From Pseudanabaenales cyanobacterium (GTDB lineage: Bacteria > Cyanobacteriota > Cyanobacteriia > Phormidesmidales > Phormidesmidaceae): a stretch of 9,319 nt of DNA. The notes beneath the pieces were generated by a model, which worked only from the letters and a program-made list of their open reading frames with translations, had not been told where the DNA came from and ran no database searches. Every line of letters starts with the position of its first letter. The first letter of the stretch is position 1. The position numbers and the translations under genes were made by a program. The stretch covers positions 1 to 9,319 of the forward strand of contig JAKSDM010001247.1 of the NCBI GenBank assembly GCA_022360135.1. Direction: 5' to 3'. This document shows, in pieces, positions 7,155-9,319 of this stretch.

Positions 7155-7397
7155 TGGCCAATCATTTCCCTATCCGCTTTTCAGCAATAACGGATTGAAT
7201 TCATAACAGCTAGTTCAAATTAATGGCGGTAGACGCGAATAAATATCCGGATGAGTCGCCATTGCCGTCCTTGGGCCGCCTGTCTACGCCCTCATGCCTG
7301 AGATGACTGCGTTTGATGCTAGGAGTACTTAGTGATCCAATGATCTAGCACTCCAAACTATTGCCCTTTAAACCATTGCGCTCTATGCAAAGTCCAG
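7155..7397. other. Intergenic region upstream of the hydrolase gene
   Basis: 243 bases that should carry the promoter of the hydrolase gene and the 3' end of the 115-residue protein gene. An imperfect inverted repeat is visible at 7322-7354 (GGAGT with ACTCC outside, GATC-CAAT-GATC inside), without a T-run. I see no gene, tRNA or clear sigma-70 promoter. Confidence 0.4.
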
Positions 7398-7745
7398 TCA
7401 GGCATGGTTAGCGACACATTCCTGCTGCTTAATTCTTTGTTTCAGCAGTTTGAACTTTTGTTGACAGTGATTATCAACATATAGGGGCAATTCTTCATTC
7501 TTGACAATCAGCGATAAAAAAGTAGTGGGATTTGCTAGCCCGCCTTCATCTGAGGAGGTATTAACCAATACTTCCGCGATCACCAGCTTGCTAAAGGACA
7601 CATCGCCTACTATCTCACGGGCCATCAAGTAGTCTCCTGCATCGTAGATAACATCAAAATCACATGACTTCAAAATTTGAGTCAGTGAATGCCGAAAATT
7701 TTCAAACGAATCTGTGATTGTAAATAGATAAGTATAGCGAGCCAT
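7398..7745 (-). CDS. Conserved-looking small protein of unknown function
   Basis: A 115-residue soluble protein with no signal peptide or membrane segment. The start is well supported: ATG at 7745-7743 with AAGGGGG five bases upstream, one of the best Shine-Dalgarno sequences in the window. The N-terminal half (Y-T-Y-L-F-T-I-T-D-S-F-E-N-F-R-H-S-L) alternates strand and helix, followed by D-V-I-Y-D-A-G-D-Y-L-M-A-R-E around 31-44 and K-N-E-E-L-P-L-Y-V-D-N-H-C around 82-94. I have the impression that this architecture occurs as a conserved hypothetical protein in cyanobacteria, but I cannot name a family or function. It lies 132 bases after nadC on the same strand with no obvious terminator between, so read-through from nadC is possible. 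There are three Cys (28, 94, 110) and no recognisable metal or nucleotide motif. Confidence 0.75.
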   Translation of the reverse strand: MARYTYLFTITDSFENFRHSLTQILKSCDFDVIYDAGDYLMAREIVGDVSFSKLVIAEVLVNTSSDEGGLANPTTFLSLIVKNEELPLYVDNHCQQKFKLLKQRIKQQECVANHA

Positions 7746-7877
7746 TGGAGCCCCCTTGGCTAGCTTTCAAGCTTCTTAGATTACCATTCTCAGTAGCGCA
7801 CCCTGGTTAAGAGTAGGCAATCAGCAAAGTGTCACACTGGCAACGTGAAAATTATCGATTAAAGCTGTCGCAGGATT

Positions 7878-8738
7878 TTACTTCATACGCATACTCAAGT
7901 CTAACCAAGTGGATCGTGTAATCGGCGCACTACTTGAGATATAGTCCACTCCAGTTTCCGCGATCGAGCGGATTGTATCTAAAGTGATGTTGCCAGAAGC
8001 CTCAATCTTAACTTGATTGCGATTTTGCCGAATCATCTCTACCGCCTGCGCCATCCTCTCCAGTGGCATATTGTCTAACATAATAATGTCGCTTTTACAT
8101 TTCAATGCCTCTGCGACTTGCTCCAGAGTTTCTGTCTCCACTTCAATGGTGATGGGATAGGGGATACGATGCCGAATCTGATTAATGGCCTCGCCAATTC
8201 CCCCAGCCGCTGCAATATGATTGTCCTTAATCATCACCCCATCATCTAAACCCATACGATGGTTGACGGCTCCTCCGACTTGCGTCGCGTATTTCTCCAA
8301 TACTCTTAGGCCAGGGGTTGTCTTTCGGGTGTCCACCAATTGGGTGGGTAAATCTGCAATCTGCTCTACATACTTCCGTGTCAGGGTTGCGATTCCACTC
8401 AAACGCATGGTCAGATTTAAGGCTACGCGTTCACCAGTCAGCAAAGCATTGAGTGGACCTTCGATGTGAGTAATCGTACGCCCGGCCTGACAAGCTTCCC
8501 CCTCAGCCACCTCAGGTTCAAACTGGACGCGCTCATCTAATAACTGGAAAACCCGTTGGGCAATAGGAAGTCCGGCGACGATTCCCGCTTGCTTGATAAC
8601 CCAAGTTGCTTGGCCTGACTGGTTTGCTATGTGTTTGATGCCTTGGGTCGTGCGATCGCCCCGACCAATATCCTCCAATAACCAACTCTGTAACAGCGAA
8701 TCAAGAATTAGCCAAGACGGCGGCACAGCAAAATTCAA
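7878..8738 (-). CDS. nadC: Nicotinate-nucleotide pyrophosphorylase (quinolinate phosphoribosyltransferase)
   Basis: NadC converts quinolinate and PRPP to nicotinate mononucleotide, releasing CO2 and pyrophosphate, in de novo NAD synthesis. The 286 residues match the family length. Motifs: E-D-I-G-R-G-D-R-T-T at 22-31, D-T-R-K-T-T-P-G-L-R at 136-145 (quinolinate/phosphate-binding Arg and Lys), N-H-R at 159-161, M-I-K-D-N-H at 169-174, the barrel acidic residues E199 (I-E-V-E) and D222 (M-L-D-N-M), E-A-S-G-N-I at 246-251, and V-D-Y-I-S near the end. The start is TTG at 8738-8736: an in-frame TGA lies two codons upstream, and GAGG ends 6 bases before the TTG. The next in-frame GTG (codon 5) would be too far from that Shine-Dalgarno. 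NadA and NadB are not in the window. The gene diverges from the rRNA operon, with inverted repeats in its upstream region. Confidence 0.95.
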   Translation of the reverse strand: MNFAVPPSWLILDSLLQSWLLEDIGRGDRTTQGIKHIANQSGQATWVIKQAGIVAGLPIAQRVFQLLDERVQFEPEVAEGEACQAGRTITHIEGPLNALLTGERVALNLTMRLSGIATLTRKYVEQIADLPTQLVDTRKTTPGLRVLEKYATQVGGAVNHRMGLDDGVMIKDNHIAAAGGIGEAINQIRHRIPYPITIEVETETLEQVAEALKCKSDIIMLDNMPLERMAQAVEMIRQNRNQVKIEASGNITLDTIRSIAETGVDYISSSAPITRSTWLDLSMRMK

Positions 8739-8772
8739 CGCTCACCTCTGTATCCCTGGACAGACTATGGGA

Positions 8773-8803
8773 ATGAGGGTTGCTCCTAACTAATAACCCT
8801 CAT
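8773..8803. repeat. Perfect 9-bp inverted repeat upstream of nadC
   Basis: ATGAGGGTT (8773-8781) is the exact reverse complement of AACCCTCAT (8795-8803), with 13 bases between. It lies 35-65 bases before the nadC start and, in nadC mRNA, would be a hairpin with TTAGGAG in its loop. If TATAGA at 8812-8807 is the nadC -10 box, the repeat overlaps the transcription start, like an operator. No T-run follows on the minus strand, which argues against a terminator there. Confidence 0.6.
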
Positions 8804-8827
8804 CAATCTATAATTTATTCTTTTCTC

Positions 8828-8850
8828 TATCCATCCTCTCCTAATGGATA
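8828..8850. repeat. Perfect 7-bp inverted repeat upstream of nadC
   Basis: TATCCAT (8828-8834) is the exact reverse complement of ATGGATA (8844-8850), with nine bases between. Its minus-strand loop includes TAGGAG, as does that of the repeat at 8773-8803, and the two elements are 24 bases apart. Confidence 0.5.
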
Positions 8851-9004
8851 ACCGGACAATCTGGCATCAGTCTTGCGGGGAAAGCGAGAGAAAATTTACG
8901 CCCCCAAAAATCTCACTATTTATTTTTCAACCATAACCTATGACCTAAACCCCTTACTGTAGCGACCCCGCCAAAGAATTTGGGACCGTTTTCAAAAAAT
9001 AGAG

Positions 9005-9033
9005 TTGACAGGCATAAGGAGCTTCGCTATATT
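9005..9033 (+). promoter_or_regulatory. Ribosomal RNA operon promoter (sigma-70 type)
   Basis: A perfect -35 box TTGACA (9005-9010), 17 bases, and TATATT (9028-9033), one mismatch from the consensus -10. An A/T-rich stretch with AAAAAA precedes the -35 box and may act as an UP element. Transcription should start near 9040, leaving a leader of about 260 bases before 16S rRNA. It is the only strong vegetative promoter I see in the window and fits the demand for rRNA. Confidence 0.82.
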
Positions 9034-9087
9034 AGTAAAGCGCCTGAGGCGAGAGCGCTTGAGAGCGAACTTGCCGAGAGCGGCCAA

Positions 9088-9107
9088 GAACCTAGAAAAT
9101 AGAATAG
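9088..9107 (+). promoter_or_regulatory. boxA-like antitermination element in the rRNA leader
   Basis: GAACCTAGAAAATAGAATAG resembles the boxA reported in cyanobacterial 16S-23S spacers (GAACCTTGAAAA followed by CTGCATAG, from memory). Such elements bind NusB/S10 and protect rRNA transcription from Rho. The position about 50 bases into the leader is suitable. The match is partial, so this is a moderate call. Confidence 0.45.
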
Positions 9108-9212
9108 TTTGAGAGCTAGCGTTAAAGAACTATAACCTCGTCAAAAGTACTAGATGTACAAGATTTGCTAGCAGCATATCATAAAGGTAGGTGTTAGTAA
9201 ACTTAATTAAGA

Positions 9213-9232
9213 CCGGGTACGAGAGTATTCGG
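9213..9232 (+). other. GNRA-tetraloop hairpin in the rRNA leader
   Basis: CCGGGTAC (9213-9220) pairs with GTATTCGG (9225-9232) in eight pairs, including two G-U, closed by the loop GAGA, a GNRA tetraloop. Outer GA/TC could extend it with a GG bulge. A GNRA cap suggests a real fold rather than chance. Confidence 0.5.
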
Positions 9233-9249
9233 GGTCAAAGAGGCTTTTT

Positions 9250-9275
9250 ACAGGTTATACAGGTTATATCTGTAT
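9250..9275 (+). repeat. Tandem 9-mer and overlapping hairpin in the rRNA leader
   Basis: ACAGGTTAT occurs twice head to tail (9250-9258 and 9259-9267). ATACAG (9257-9262) then pairs with CTGTAT (9270-9275) around a seven-base loop. The duplicated unit could shift this pairing between registers. Confidence 0.45.
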
Positions 9276-9300
9276 CTGTGTAGCTGTAGAGAGTTTCTCC

Positions 9301-9319
9301 AACATGGAGAGTTTGATCC
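9301..9319 (+). rRNA. rrs: 16S ribosomal RNA, 5' end (cut by window edge)
   Basis: AGAGTTTGATCC at 9308-9319 is the near-universal 5' sequence of bacterial 16S rRNA (site of the 27F/8F primer). Aligning A8-G9-A10-G11 of E. coli 16S with 9308-9311 puts mature base 1 at about 9301. Only the first 19 bases are in the window. Orientation and position agree with the promoter at 9005-9033. Confidence 0.95.

Larger units (their letters stand above)
8739..9004. other. Divergent intergenic region between nadC and the rRNA promoter
   Basis: Holds the nadC leader with GAGG Shine-Dalgarno (about 8745-8748, minus), two perfect inverted repeats (8773-8803 and 8828-8850), and a possible nadC -10 box, TATAGA, on the minus strand at 8812-8807 without a convincing -35. 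At 8989-9002 an A/T-rich tract directly upstream of the rRNA -35 box looks like an UP element. I see no gene or tRNA. Confidence 0.55.
9040..9300 (+). other. Transcribed leader of the rRNA operon (pre-16S)
   Basis: From the predicted start near 9040 to the mature 16S 5' end there is no open frame but much RNA structure. AAGCGC (9038-9043) pairs with GCGCTT (9055-9060). GAGAGCG recurs at 9051, 9061 and 9076, with GAGAGCT at 9111. Two GCTAGC palindromes lie near 9115 and 9168. A GNRA-capped hairpin is at 9213-9232, a tandem nine-base repeat at 9250-9267 and a hairpin at 9257-9275. Part of it should pair with sequence beyond 16S to make the RNase III processing stem, but that partner lies outside the window. 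Confidence 0.65.

Noticed and set aside
7211..7290. Imperfect long-range inverted repeat (GTAGAC with GTCTAC) suggesting a small element
   Set aside because: It needs a bulge and a loop of nearly 50 bases, with no target-site duplication or second copy, so a mobile element is not supported.
7826..7840. AGTGTCACACT palindrome between nadC and the small protein gene
   Set aside because: An 11-base palindrome with no partner copy or promoter context. It may be chance.
9247..9269. Second rRNA promoter, TTTACA with TTATAT
   Set aside because: The spacer is only 11 bases, too short for sigma-70. The repeated sequence is better explained as leader structure.

Overview
The window looks like ordinary chromosome from a cyanobacterium. 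Evidence: five copies of the HIP1 octamer GCGATCGC, a COP23-type secreted protein (a family I know only from cyanobacteria), a cyanobacterial-style NadC, and the first bases of a 16S rRNA gene at the right edge. I did not see a mobile element, CRISPR array, tRNA gene or defence island.

Layout. Positions 1-928 (minus strand) hold a two-gene secreted-protein unit: a COP23-domain protein followed 14 bases later by a trypsin-like serine protease that runs off the left edge. Positions 1327-3582 (plus strand) hold a MinD/ParA-like P-loop ATPase and, after a 396-base gap, a radical SAM protein with a reduced SPASM-type C-terminal cluster domain. That gene converges on argS (3642-5402, minus) across a 59-base gap containing a hairpin that could terminate both. 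Upstream of argS, also on the minus strand, lies an exported alpha/beta hydrolase whose reading frame breaks near 5990. An open, protein-like continuation follows in the +1 frame to 5597, so the gene is either frameshifted or affected by a sequence error. Positions 7398-8738 (minus) hold a small protein of unknown function and nadC (NAD synthesis), which starts with TTG behind a good Shine-Dalgarno. The right end holds a near-consensus sigma-70 promoter (TTGACA, 17 bases, TATATT), a roughly 260-base structured leader with a boxA-like element, and the first 19 bases of 16S rRNA.

How the genes relate. argS, nadC and rrn are housekeeping functions in translation and cofactor supply. The COP23/protease pair and the hydrolase act outside the cytoplasm. 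The ParA-like ATPase and radical SAM enzyme share a strand but have no visible partner or peptide substrate, so a shared pathway is not established.

The points most worth a second look are the frame break in the hydrolase, the Arg replacing the signature Lys of the ParA/MinD P-loop, two inverted repeats with a shared loop sequence upstream of nadC, and mutually exclusive hairpins straddling the mature 5' end of 16S rRNA. I do not see a convincing new multi-gene system.
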